Assembly (NCBI GenBank): GCA_033344915.1 | Contig: JAWPML010000001.1 | Coordinates: 534,369 to 598,368 of the forward strand | Direction: 5' to 3' | DNA: 64,000 nucleotides | From: Acidimicrobiales bacterium | GTDB taxonomy: Bacteria; Actinomycetota; Acidimicrobiia; Acidimicrobiales; Aldehydirespiratoraceae | In this document: positions 43,247 to 52,896 of the stretch, piece by piece | How the letters are laid out: the number at the start of each line of letters is the position of its first letter | Numbering within the stretch: the first letter of the stretch is position 1 | Position numbers and translations under genes: made by a program | Notes under the pieces: model-generated | What the model was told of the DNA's origin: nothing | What the model saw: only the letters and a program-made list of their open reading frames with translations | Database searches by the model: none

Positions 43247-44874
43247 CCGAGATCGACCGGTCGGCGCAGCGCGATCCGTCCTGGCCCGAGCGCGTCGAGA
43301 TCTACGACACGACCCTGCGTGACGGCTCCCAGCTCGAGGGAATCTCGCTGACGGTCGACGACAAGCTCCGCATCGCCGAGCAGCTCGACCGACTGGGTGT
43401 CGGCTACATCGAGGGCGGCTGGCCGGGCGCCAACCCGAAGGACGACGAGTTCTTCGAGCGGGCCAAGACCGAGCTGACGCTGCACACGAGCGAGTTCGTC
43501 GCGTTCGGCTCCACCCGGCGACCGAAGGGCAAGGTCGACGAGGACACCACGCTCGCCAACCTCGTCGGGGCCGGCACCGGCGTCGTCTGCATCGTCGGCA
43601 AGTGCTGGGACTACCACGTCACCGAGGCGCTCAAGACCACGCTCGACGAAGGCGTCGCGATGGTGCGGGACTCCGTCGAATACCTCGTCGCCCAGGGGAA
43701 GCGGGTGTTCTTCGACGCCGAGCACTTCTTCGACGGCTACAAGCGCAACCCCGAGTTCTCGCTCGCGGTCCTCGAGGCCGCAGCGATGGCGGGGGCCGAG
43801 GCCGTCGTGCTCTGCGACACCAACGGCGGGTCGCTCCCGCGTGACATCGAGACGGCGGTCGCCGCGGTCGTCGGCCATGTCGACTGCGCCGTCGGCATCC
43901 ACCTCCACAACGACACCGGCTGCGGCGTGGCCAATGCGCTGGCCGCGGTGATGGCCGGCGCCACCCAGGTGCAGGGCACGATCAACGGCTACGGCGAGCG
44001 TGTCGGCAACTGCGATCTCGTGCCGATCATGGCCAACCTCGAGCTCAAGATGGGCATCACCTGCCTGCCGGAGGGTCGGCTGGAGAACCTCACCTCCGTC
44101 GCCCACCACATCGCCGAGCTGGTGAACTTCACGCCCGACCCGCAGCAGCCCTATGTCGGGGCGACCGCCTTCGCGCACAAGGCCGGGCTCCACACCTCGG
44201 CGCTCAGCCGCCGGTCCGACGCCTACGAACACGTGGCCCCCGAGGAGGTCGGCAACGGCACCCGGGTGCTCGTGTCCGAGATGGCCGGGCGTTCCACGCT
44301 CGAGATGAAGGCCGCCGACCTGGACATCGAGTTGGACGGCAAGGTGCTCGGCGACGTGATCGACACCCTGAAGCGGCTGGAGCACGAGGGCTACCACTTC
44401 GAGGCGGCGGACGCCTCGCTCGAGCTGCTGATGCGGGGCGCGGCGGGCTGGGTCCAGCCGTACTTCGAGTTGGAGTCGTTCTCGATCGACATGGCCCACC
44501 GGTCCGGGTCCGGCGCCCGCATGTGGAACGAGGTCGCCGTCGACGTCGAGACCCAGGCCACGGTGAAGCTCTGGGTCGACGGCGAACGCAAGATGGCGGT
44601 CGGCGAAGGAAACGGCCCGGTCAACGCCCTCGACGCGGCGGTGCGAGCCGCGCTCAACGGCCGCTACCCGGAGCTCGACCGGGTGAGCCTCACCGACTTC
44701 AAGGTGCGGGTGCTCAACACCGAACAGGGCACCGGCGCGGTCACCCGCGTCCTGCTCGACAGCACCAACGGCGAACGCTCGTGGTCGACCATCGGCGTGT
44801 CCGAGAACATCATCGAGGCGTCCTGGCAGGCCCTCGTCGATTCCCTGGTCTACGGGCTGCTCCACACCTCGTGA
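43243..44874 (+). CDS. cimA: Citramalate synthase
   Basis: A 543-residue HMGL-like enzyme joining pyruvate and acetyl-CoA to make citramalate, the threonine-independent route to isoleucine. Motifs are EIYDTTLRDGSQLEGISLTVDDKLRIAEQLD, YIEGGWPGANPKDDEFF (the CimA-type block), HLHNDTGCGVANALAA and a C-terminal LeuA-type regulatory domain (after about residue 390). GTG 43243 overlaps the ilvE stop (GTGA). Its 3' end overlaps the convergent regulator gene by 25 bases. Confidence 0.93.
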   Translation: MTEIDRSAQRDPSWPERVEIYDTTLRDGSQLEGISLTVDDKLRIAEQLDRLGVGYIEGGWPGANPKDDEFFERAKTELTLHTSEFVAFGSTRRPKGKVDEDTTLANLVGAGTGVVCIVGKCWDYHVTEALKTTLDEGVAMVRDSVEYLVAQGKRVFFDAEHFFDGYKRNPEFSLAVLEAAAMAGAEAVVLCDTNGGSLPRDIETAVAAVVGHVDCAVGIHLHNDTGCGVANALAAVMAGATQVQGTINGYGERVGNCDLVPIMANLELKMGITCLPEGRLENLTSVAHHIAELVNFTPDPQQPYVGATAFAHKAGLHTSALSRRSDAYEHVAPEEVGNGTRVLVSEMAGRSTLEMKAADLDIELDGKVLGDVIDTLKRLEHEGYHFEAADASLELLMRGAAGWVQPYFELESFSIDMAHRSGSGARMWNEVAVDVETQATVKLWVDGERKMAVGEGNGPVNALDAAVRAALNGRYPELDRVSLTDFKVRVLNTEQGTGAVTRVLLDSTNGERSWSTIGVSENIIEASWQALVDSLVYGLLHTS

Positions 44875-47800
44875 TCGGCGAGCAGTAGCTCGTAGTCCGG
44901 CGCGCCGAGGATGCGGGCCGAGGCGCGCCCCGCCGCCCGCATCCGGGCCGCTTCGTCGCCGCGTCCGACGGCATCGAGACATCCGGCCACCGGTGCGACC
45001 ATCGGCCCGAGCGTCGTGGTGCCGACCCAGGACCACCGGTCGGCCAAGGGTTCGATGTGGGGGAGGATCCGCGTCGCGAGATCGGCGTCGCCCAGGGTCG
45101 CGGCGGTGGTACCGAGGCAGTAGAGACCGCCGGTGTAGGAGAAATCGCGGTCGAGGATGGCCAGGTCGTCCGCGGTGGCGCGGTCGAACGCCGCCCGGGC
45201 CTCCGCCTCGTCGCCGGCTTCGGCCGCGGCGACGGCGAGCGCCGCATGCCAGGCGCCGATCCCGGGCTGTTCGTCGGCGAGCGTCTGGAGGTCACCCTGG
45301 AGCTCTGCGGCGCGTCCGGCCGCCAGTCGGAGGGCGAGCAGGTGCACGCCGTAGACGGCCACGACCCGACTCGCCGCCACACAGTCGGCGAAGTCGAGCG
45401 AGGCGGTGATGATCGCCTCGGACTCCTCGAGCCGGCCGTCGATCTGTGCCACGGTCGCTCGCAGATAGTGCATCTCCCACTCGCGGCTGCGCTCCTGGAT
45501 GGTCGCAGCGAGGGTCTCCAGGCGGCGCAGGTCGGTGCGCAACTGGGACGACCCGATCTGCAGCGAGTTGCTGAACCGGATCTGGTGGGCCTCCCACTCG
45601 ACGTCCGGTCGCCGCAGGGCCGTGCCGATCTCGACGAGCCGATCGGCGATCGTCGACCGCTGCTCGAGGTCTCCCGGCTCACCGAGGGTCATGTAGCTGA
45701 AGGGCAGCACGTCGGCGAGGATCTCCGGCCGGCCGTCGGCTTCGGCCGCCTGCATCGCCAACTGGAGGAGTTCGCGACACCGTTGGATCTCGCCGCCCAT
45801 GCTGTGCACCATCGTCGCGGCTGCCGCGACACGAGCGAGCAGGCCGGGCTCGGTGACGACGGCCAACGCCCGGTCGATCGCAGCCACCGCGGCGTCGTCG
45901 TTGGCGCCGGCCTCGGTGGTCGGGCCGAGCCGGCAGAGTTCGACGACGGCCCGCCCGTACAGCTGCGGGTCGTCGAAGGTGGCCGTCAACTCGAGGGCCG
46001 CGTCGAACACCGAGCGGGCGGCAGGGTCACCGGCACGCAGTAGCGCCGCGCCCCGGTCGATCAACAGCTCGGCCCGGCGGGCCGGCCACCGACCGGCATC
46101 GGCGAGGACCGTCGCCGCCTCGCCGAGCACCTCCGCGGCCTCGGCATGGTTCGCCTGCTGCGTGTGCACCGCGGCGGCGAGTTGGGCGTAGTGCGCGGCG
46201 CCGAGCGGATCGAGCGAGCCAGCCGCCACGGCGTGGTGGGCGACCTCGGTGACCCGTTCCGGAGCCGACGGTGACGACTCGATCGCGCGGGCGGCGGCGT
46301 CGTGGAGCTCGACTCGGCGCACCGGCCCGAGGCTGTCGAGCACGGCGCGGCGCAGCAGGTCGTGGTCGAACTCGGTGTGGGCGGGGTCGATGGCGCGGAG
46401 GATGCCCTCGCGGAGGCACTCGTCGAGGTCGCCGGAGCCCGCGATCATCTCGATGTCGGCGATCTGCTGGCGCGTGCCGAGGATCGCCGCGGCGGCGGCC
46501 GCGGCGGCACCGCGCCGGCTGAGCCGCGCCACGCGCACGTCGAGCAGCGACGTGATCGAGGCGGGCACGCGCTCGAGGCCGCCGTTGTCGTCGAGGAGTG
46601 CGTCCAGGCCCGACTCGTCGCCTTCGCGCACCAGTTCGCGGACGAACAGCGGATTGCCGCCCGTGGCGAGCGTGATGTGTTCGGCGATGAGGTCGGCATC
46701 GTCCCGGTCGTTGACGAGCTCGAGGATCTCCTCGCGTGCGAGCCCCGCCGCCTCGACGAAGACGGTCGGGGCCTCGTCGGCGAACTCGTCCGGTTTCGGG
46801 TCGCACCAGCCGGCGACGACGGAGAACGATCCGCTGCCTGCCGTCGCGGCCCGGACGGCGGCGGTGAGAAAGCCGCGGGTCGCCGCCGTGGACCAGTGCA
46901 GGTCGTCCACGACCACGACGAGCGGTTGCAGGGCGGGGTGGGTCAGCAGTTCGACGACGCTGCGTTCGAGTCGTTGCCGTTCCGGGTCGCGCACCATCAG
47001 ATCGCGGCCCACGCGGCTCGCGAGCTCGGGGCTCAGCAGCGACAGCGGCGTCGGGTCGGAGAGCTCGTCGACGAGGTGCGGGTACCGGGCGAGGAGATCG
47101 TCCACGATGACCGAGATGGGCTCGAGCGGTCGGACCGGTTCGGGCTCACAACGCGAGAGCACGACATGGGAGCCGGCGGCCGCGAGTTGGGGCCCGGCGA
47201 GCTCCAGCACCGTCGACTTGCCGATCCCGGCCGGGCCGTGGACGACGACCAGCGCGGGACCGGACGCCACCGCGGCGACGACGTCGTCCCGCCGGCGCAG
47301 TTGGGATGAGGCGGCGCGGCCCGCGGGGGTGTGGTTCGCGGGAGACACCGCGGTGGTCCCGCCGTTCAGGAACGCGCGCTCGGCGTCCTCCAGGGCATCG
47401 CCCGGCGTGAGTCCGGCGGAGGCGAGCATGCGCCGGGCCCGGGTGAAGCAGTTGACCGCCTCGCGCCGCCGACTCGCCGCGGCGTAGGCCTCGGCCAACG
47501 CGATCCAGACGGCTTCAGCGTCGGGATCGTCCTCGACGATCACCTCGAGCTCGCCGACGCGGGCGAGCGGGTCGGTGGCCGTCGTCGCTGTCTCGAGGCG
47601 GCGGGCAGTGCGTTCGCGTCGGAGTCGCCGCCTGGCGGCGGCGACGCCGGGTCCCCGTTCGTCGAGCTCGGGCAGGGGGTCACCGCGGCCTTCGGGTTCG
47701 ATGGTGATCGACGGGTGGAGTCGGTAGCCGTCGTCGGTGGTGTCGACGAACTCCGGCCCGGCGGCCTCGCGCAGCCGGGCGATGTGGTTGTGCAGCGACT

Positions 47801-47978
47801 TCCTCGCCGTCGCCGGGGCGCCGTCGGGCCACAACCGATCGATCAGCTCGTCGCGCCGCGCCGTGTCCGGGAACGACGCAGCAAGGGCCGCGACGAGCGC
47901 TCGTTCGCGGGGTCGGAGGTCGATCTCGCCGCCTGCGCCCGTGGCTGTGGTCGTCCCGAACACCTGCACCCGTCGCAT
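44850..47978 (-). CDS. SARP/AfsR-like ATPase transcriptional regulator
   Basis: A 1042-residue regulator. An OmpR-type winged helix (about 1-90, ARKSLHNHIARLREAAG), a BTAD helical domain (95-205), a STAND-type ATPase (Walker A GPAGIGKST at 248-256; VVVVDDLHWS) and a long C-terminal TPR-like region are present. Members bind direct repeats near promoters and often control secondary metabolism or surface genes. It is divergent from the giant secreted protein at 48064, the most obvious local target, though this is inference. The end overlaps cimA by 25 bases. Confidence 0.9.
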   Translation of the reverse strand: MRRVQVFGTTTATGAGGEIDLRPRERALVAALAASFPDTARRDELIDRLWPDGAPATARKSLHNHIARLREAAGPEFVDTTDDGYRLHPSITIEPEGRGDPLPELDERGPGVAAARRRLRRERTARRLETATTATDPLARVGELEVIVEDDPDAEAVWIALAEAYAAASRRREAVNCFTRARRMLASAGLTPGDALEDAERAFLNGGTTAVSPANHTPAGRAASSQLRRRDDVVAAVASGPALVVVHGPAGIGKSTVLELAGPQLAAAGSHVVLSRCEPEPVRPLEPISVIVDDLLARYPHLVDELSDPTPLSLLSPELASRVGRDLMVRDPERQRLERSVVELLTHPALQPLVVVVDDLHWSTAATRGFLTAAVRAATAGSGSFSVVAGWCDPKPDEFADEAPTVFVEAAGLAREEILELVNDRDDADLIAEHITLATGGNPLFVRELVREGDESGLDALLDDNGGLERVPASITSLLDVRVARLSRRGAAAAAAAAILGTRQQIADIEMIAGSGDLDECLREGILRAIDPAHTEFDHDLLRRAVLDSLGPVRRVELHDAAARAIESSPSAPERVTEVAHHAVAAGSLDPLGAAHYAQLAAAVHTQQANHAEAAEVLGEAATVLADAGRWPARRAELLIDRGAALLRAGDPAARSVFDAALELTATFDDPQLYGRAVVELCRLGPTTEAGANDDAAVAAIDRALAVVTEPGLLARVAAAATMVHSMGGEIQRCRELLQLAMQAAEADGRPEILADVLPFSYMTLGEPGDLEQRSTIADRLVEIGTALRRPDVEWEAHQIRFSNSLQIGSSQLRTDLRRLETLAATIQERSREWEMHYLRATVAQIDGRLEESEAIITASLDFADCVAASRVVAVYGVHLLALRLAAGRAAELQGDLQTLADEQPGIGAWHAALAVAAAEAGDEAEARAAFDRATADDLAILDRDFSYTGGLYCLGTTAATLGDADLATRILPHIEPLADRWSWVGTTTLGPMVAPVAGCLDAVGRGDEAARMRAAGRASARILGAPDYELLLADHEVWSSP

Positions 47979-48063
47979 TGCGCCTGTGTTACCAGACTGT
48001 TGCCGGACCCACCAAACGCCGCCCTATTTTCCCGATGGTCGGCGACATCGTGGAGGACGGGCG

Positions 48064-51000
48064 ATGCGGCGTGTGCGCAAGACGGTGACGGGCCTGGTGG
48101 TGGTCGCGGTGTGGGCGGCAGTGCTCGCCGTTGTTCCCGCAACCCCGGCGGCCGCCAATCACTTCTGCGAGGAGGCGGACGACGACTGCGACGCCTATTG
48201 GTGGGACAACGTCTTCGGGTCCGTCAACATCACCGGCACCCAACCCGACACGGTGATCACCGCGACGATCGTGACCGGCTTCCCCACCGCCCAGTGGGTC
48301 TGGACCGAGACCGGGTGGAGTTCCAGCGGCGTTTCCGGCGTCACCGTCTCCGTGCCCGGCGAGATCCTCGGGGGCTCCGGCGACGGTTGGAGTGCGGATG
48401 CGATCGGCGGCTCGTTCGTCCGCTTCTCCCCGCAGGGGGAGGCCGGCCCGCCCCCGCCGGACCGTCAGAACTGCGGCAACCCCTGTGGCCCTCCGCCCGG
48501 GAATCGGTGGACGGAGGGGACGACGATGTCGGTGACATTCCGGTCCTCGGAGACGGGCGGTCAGGTGCGGGCGTCGTTCGGCGGCAACCTCGGCTATCTC
48601 GGGTGGGGCGACACCGCCATCCGCCACATCGACGGCCGCGACCCCAACCGACCCCCGGTCGCCGACATCGTGGTCGTCGATCCCGCCGGGGAGACCTCCA
48701 GCGCGAGCGGCGAGTTCACGCTGCGGGCCGGGTCGGTCGATCCCGACGGCGACACGCTGACCCACGACTGGGACTTCGGAAACGACGAGACGAGCAGCGG
48801 AGAGACGGTCACCGCCCGCTACGACACCCCGGGCAACTACACGGTCACCTTGACGTCGACCGACCCCGACGATGCCCACGACGAGGACAGCGAGCTGTTG
48901 TCCGTCCCGGCCCCGACCCTGTCCGCGGGGATCACCCTGCCGTCCGGCGACGAGAGTGTCGCCGTCGGCGACGAGTTCGACGCCACCGTCACGCTTTCGG
49001 TGCAGGAGAACGGTGTCGGCGAGATATCCAACATCGGCTTCGCGACCATGCCGCTCGACATCCCGGACTTCCTGGAGGTCGTCGGCGCGCAGCCGACCTT
49101 CCCGACCCGGTTGAATCCGGGCGAATCGCGTTCGCAGGTGGTCCGGCTGAAGGCGATCGCACCGGGGGAGGGCCTGCTGCGAAGTCGACCGAACGGCATC
49201 GACGCGGCGGGCGGACCGGCGCTCGTACTTCCCGGTGAGCAGACGGTCCGCGTCCGCCGACTCGACCTCGACGTGGAGGTCGACGCCGGCGAGGACGACA
49301 TCGAGATCGAGGAGACGGCCGATGGGCCCCAGCCCGAGCAGGTGACGGTCACCGTCACGGTCACGAACGACAACGACGAGGACGTCGACGACGTCCAGAT
49401 CGCCAAGCAGCTGATCTCCTCGCTGGTCGATGGCACGTTCCTCTATGTCGAGCCCGCCGCGCTGCAGCCGTTCTGGCCGGTCGACGACGAGCAGCCCGGC
49501 CCCGGCGCGCCCCTGCCGGACGGCACGTCCGACGGTTTCTCGCTGCTCGGCGATGTGCCGGCCAACGAGAGCGTGAGCGTCGAGTACGTGATCGACGTCA
49601 CCGACGACGGCGTCTACGGCCTCGAGGCGCAGATCCTCTACACGGTCGACGACGAGAACGAGACCTCGCTCGGCGAGACCGAGATCGAGGCCCTGCCCGA
49701 CAAGCTCGCGTACTTCACGTCGCGGATGCCCGAGGGCACGCCGGATCCGCCGACCTTCCAATCGGGTGACAGCTTCACCGTCTTCGGTGACGTCGAGAAC
49801 CGCAGCAACACGAAGGAGATCGGCGTCACCGCCCTGACGCCCACCATCGAGGGCGAGTCGATGGGCGGTGGATACTTCATCCGCGACACCCAGGAGTTCC
49901 CGCCCCCGGGGTCCTGCGCGGCGCCCTTCGGTGGGCTGCTCGAGCCCGGCGCGACCGTGCCGCTGCACGGGCAGTTCACCACCCTCGAGAGCAAGGGCAC
50001 GCGAGCGTTCTTCCAGTACCAGCCGACGTTCTACGAGTTCGACGAGGAGAACAACCCGATCGCGATCGAAGCCGACGATCTGCTCATCGACAACCCCCGC
50101 CAGCAGGTGTCGTTGCGCGACTTCGTCCTGGTCGAACCCCCACCGTTCACCCTGCTCGAGGCCTTCGCCGGGTTCTCGGTCGGCGCCGGTCAGGCCCTGA
50201 TCGCCTTCGTCTGGGAACCGGTGCAGTTCGCGGCGTGGGTCGCGAAGGGCGTGCTCTGGGAGTTGCCGCAACTCGCCGTCGTCAACGGCGCCTATCTCGC
50301 GAAGTGGTGGTTGACCATCCCGGTGGAGGAGAAGGCCGCGTACCTGGCGGACGTGGTCGCCCACGCGCTCGAGGCGATCGACGCCATCACGATCGAGCAG
50401 GTCTGGGGATCGGTCGAGGCGGCGAGCACCGCGATCAACACGCAGGTCGAGCAGATGTGGAACGAGTACCTCCAGACCTGGGAGGACGGCCGGTGGTTCG
50501 AGGCGTTCCGGGTGATCGGCCGGGTCGTGGGTGAGATCGGTCTGGAGATCGCGACCTCCGGGGCGCTCTGCCTGGCTCACACGGACAAGGCCCAGAACGC
50601 CGTGCGGATCCAGGACGAGATCATCCAGGCGAGCCGCGGCGTCGTCCGCACCCAGGACGAGCTGGACGCGATCCGCGTCGGCGCCAAGCTCGCGGACGAG
50701 GAACTCGGGGCGTTCGGCATACCGGCCCGCATGGCCCAGGCCCTCCGGGCCCTCGCTGGTGAGGGCTACCTCGTCACCTGGCGCCCCCGGAACCCCGACT
50801 CGCTGCGCTGGCTCGAACGGGGGGCGATCCAGAAGCCGCAGCCGTTGAAGATCAAGACGGTCGCCGAGCTCGACGGGTACCTCGGCTACGACGTGGTCAC
50901 CGACGGCGGATCGCTCGTCCTCAAGCGGCCGAACCCGAACATCGACGAGGTGCTGGCCGGGGTGCCGGGCGACGTGCAGGAGCTCGTCCGTCAACGCTGG

Positions 51001-52845
51001 CAGCTGCGCATGAACGAGTGGACCGAGTTCACGTCGCCGCACGCGGTGAAGAAGCGGAAGCTTCCGGACGGCACACCGGTCACGAACGCGGACGGAACGT
51101 TCGTGTACGACACGGTGCTCGACGCCGACGGCAACCCGATGCCGAACCCGAACAACTATCTGGCCTGGGACGAGGCGGGCAAGATGCCGTGGCCGGGACG
51201 ACCCCTCAACCCCGACGGATCGCCGGGCGCCAACATCGGTATCGATCTCGAGTCGAACGGCATCGATGCACCGAGCACCGTCTGGGGGACCAACAAGTTC
51301 GGGCTGGACCCGGTCAGCGGGCAGTCCGACACGTGGATCATCAAGGCCGCCGACGCCGATGGCAACCTCCGTCGGGTCACCGGTGACCTCGACGCCCTCG
51401 ACATCCGTCACGCCGACGGCCGACCGCTCACCGGCGACGAGGTGATCGACCTCTACGAACGCCTCAACGACATCACCGGCCTGGACCACGGCGAGACCGT
51501 CACCTGGCGGCTCAACGGCCAGATCCTGCATCCGAGCCAGATCGACATCCTCGCCTACCACGGGTATCCGAACGGCAAGTCGCTGGTGCAGTTCGCGCCC
51601 GACGGCAACGCCCGCAAGGTCCTGCTCGACCGCAACCTGTCGGTCTTCAGCTCGACCGATCCCCGTCAGCACTATGTGTTCTTCCGGGGCGGCTACCTGT
51701 CGGCCAACGGCGCGCTGCGGACGCTGCGGACCAACCTCGACACGTTCTTCCCCGACTCGCTCAATCGGCTGATGCTGCTGATCGTCCCGGCCGCGTGGCT
51801 CGGGGACCTGATCGATCAGTCGGACGCCGAGCCCGGGTCCGGGTCCGGGCAGTGCTCCTGGCGCTACGGCGGCGGCTCGGACGCGGCGCTGATGCGCTAC
51901 ACGGGTTCGGGCTACGAGATCTACAACGGATCGACCTGGAACCCGCTCGACGTGTCGGGCGTGTGCGTGGACGACGGCCTCGCGCCCGCATCGGCCGCGG
52001 CGGACTCGCTGGTGCCGGCCGCCCACGGCGGCGGCCACGAGATCATCGTGCGGCCCCACACCGTGATCGACGAGCCGCTCGCGGCGGGCGCCACCTCGGC
52101 GTCGATCTTCGATCTGAGTGAGATCCCCGGATTGTTGCCGGCTGGGTCCACCTGGTTCGAGAAGGGTCAGATCGTGGTCATCGATCCCGGCGGCCCGAAC
52201 GAGGAGTTCGTCTCGCTGACCGATGTCGCGCCGTTGCGCTGGTCGACGCCGTTGAAGAACGACCATGTGGAGGGCGAGTGGATCGCGGTCGTGCGGGATC
52301 CGGCCGAGGTGCTCAGCGAGGTCGAGTTCGTCGACGTGCCCGACGGTCTCTGGTACTCCGATGCCGTCGACTGGGGCGCCCGCGAACGGATCGTGTTCGG
52401 GACGAGCAACGGCATCTTCGAGCCGCACCTCGCGGCGAATCGGGCGATGCTGATCACCATGCTCTGGCGCGCCGCCGGATCGCCGGAGGTCGACGTCGCC
52501 GTGCCGTTCACCGACGTCGATCTCGACGCCTACTACGGCGCCGCGCTGCGCTGGGCCTACTCGCTCGGCATCGTGAAGGGCACGTCACCGACCATGTTCT
52601 CGCCCCACGACCCGGCGACCAGAGCCCACGTGGTGACGGTGTTGTGGCGATGGCTCGGCTCGCCCGCGGCCACGGCCGACAATCCGTTCGGGGACGTGGA
52701 ATCCGGGCGGTTCTACACGAAGGCGGCCATCTGGGCGGGTGAGGTCGGGGTGAGCACGGGCATCGCGTCGGGCGTGTTCGGCCCGTACGTCCACGCGGAT
52801 CGGGCCACCGTCATCACCCTCATCCACCGGGCGCTCGTGGACTGA
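48064..52845 (+). CDS. Giant secreted SLH protein with edema-factor/ExoY-like cyclase domain
   Basis: A 1593-residue exported protein. Map: signal peptide 1-33; N-terminal beta domain to 195; PKD domain 197-287 (DPDGDTLTHDWDFGND); CARDB/DUF11-like beta region 290-690; hydrophobic helical region 694-790; edema-factor-like region about 895-1220; a linker; then three SLH repeats about 1422-1593 (FVDVPDGLWYSDAV, FTDVDLDAYYGAAL, FGDVESGRFYTKA). In the cyclase-like region, RPRNPDS starts at 907, K924/K929/K931 follow, GDLDALDI holds Asp1108 and Asp1110, and LDHGE holds His1142, in the order seen in EF, CyaA and ExoY. GGAGG lies about 8 bases before ATG 48064. Motif resemblance is clear by eye; activity is unproven. 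The protein is apparently anchored to its own cell surface. Confidence 0.8.
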   Translation: MRRVRKTVTGLVVVAVWAAVLAVVPATPAAANHFCEEADDDCDAYWWDNVFGSVNITGTQPDTVITATIVTGFPTAQWVWTETGWSSSGVSGVTVSVPGEILGGSGDGWSADAIGGSFVRFSPQGEAGPPPPDRQNCGNPCGPPPGNRWTEGTTMSVTFRSSETGGQVRASFGGNLGYLGWGDTAIRHIDGRDPNRPPVADIVVVDPAGETSSASGEFTLRAGSVDPDGDTLTHDWDFGNDETSSGETVTARYDTPGNYTVTLTSTDPDDAHDEDSELLSVPAPTLSAGITLPSGDESVAVGDEFDATVTLSVQENGVGEISNIGFATMPLDIPDFLEVVGAQPTFPTRLNPGESRSQVVRLKAIAPGEGLLRSRPNGIDAAGGPALVLPGEQTVRVRRLDLDVEVDAGEDDIEIEETADGPQPEQVTVTVTVTNDNDEDVDDVQIAKQLISSLVDGTFLYVEPAALQPFWPVDDEQPGPGAPLPDGTSDGFSLLGDVPANESVSVEYVIDVTDDGVYGLEAQILYTVDDENETSLGETEIEALPDKLAYFTSRMPEGTPDPPTFQSGDSFTVFGDVENRSNTKEIGVTALTPTIEGESMGGGYFIRDTQEFPPPGSCAAPFGGLLEPGATVPLHGQFTTLESKGTRAFFQYQPTFYEFDEENNPIAIEADDLLIDNPRQQVSLRDFVLVEPPPFTLLEAFAGFSVGAGQALIAFVWEPVQFAAWVAKGVLWELPQLAVVNGAYLAKWWLTIPVEEKAAYLADVVAHALEAIDAITIEQVWGSVEAASTAINTQVEQMWNEYLQTWEDGRWFEAFRVIGRVVGEIGLEIATSGALCLAHTDKAQNAVRIQDEIIQASRGVVRTQDELDAIRVGAKLADEELGAFGIPARMAQALRALAGEGYLVTWRPRNPDSLRWLERGAIQKPQPLKIKTVAELDGYLGYDVVTDGGSLVLKRPNPNIDEVLAGVPGDVQELVRQRWQLRMNEWTEFTSPHAVKKRKLPDGTPVTNADGTFVYDTVLDADGNPMPNPNNYLAWDEAGKMPWPGRPLNPDGSPGANIGIDLESNGIDAPSTVWGTNKFGLDPVSGQSDTWIIKAADADGNLRRVTGDLDALDIRHADGRPLTGDEVIDLYERLNDITGLDHGETVTWRLNGQILHPSQIDILAYHGYPNGKSLVQFAPDGNARKVLLDRNLSVFSSTDPRQHYVFFRGGYLSANGALRTLRTNLDTFFPDSLNRLMLLIVPAAWLGDLIDQSDAEPGSGSGQCSWRYGGGSDAALMRYTGSGYEIYNGSTWNPLDVSGVCVDDGLAPASAAADSLVPAAHGGGHEIIVRPHTVIDEPLAAGATSASIFDLSEIPGLLPAGSTWFEKGQIVVIDPGGPNEEFVSLTDVAPLRWSTPLKNDHVEGEWIAVVRDPAEVLSEVEFVDVPDGLWYSDAVDWGARERIVFGTSNGIFEPHLAANRAMLITMLWRAAGSPEVDVAVPFTDVDLDAYYGAALRWAYSLGIVKGTSPTMFSPHDPATRAHVVTVLWRWLGSPAATADNPFGDVESGRFYTKAAIWAGEVGVSTGIASGVFGPYVHADRATVITLIHRALVD

Positions 52846-52896
52846 GCCCGGGGAGCCTCCACCACCCGATCGGGGGCGGCTCGTAGCGTCGCGGGG

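Noticed and set aside
47989-52428. A 1479-residue minus-strand frame opposite the giant protein
   Set aside because: Composition is Arg/Asp/Val-rich without domains; the plus strand has signal peptide, PKD, SLH and a good ribosome site.
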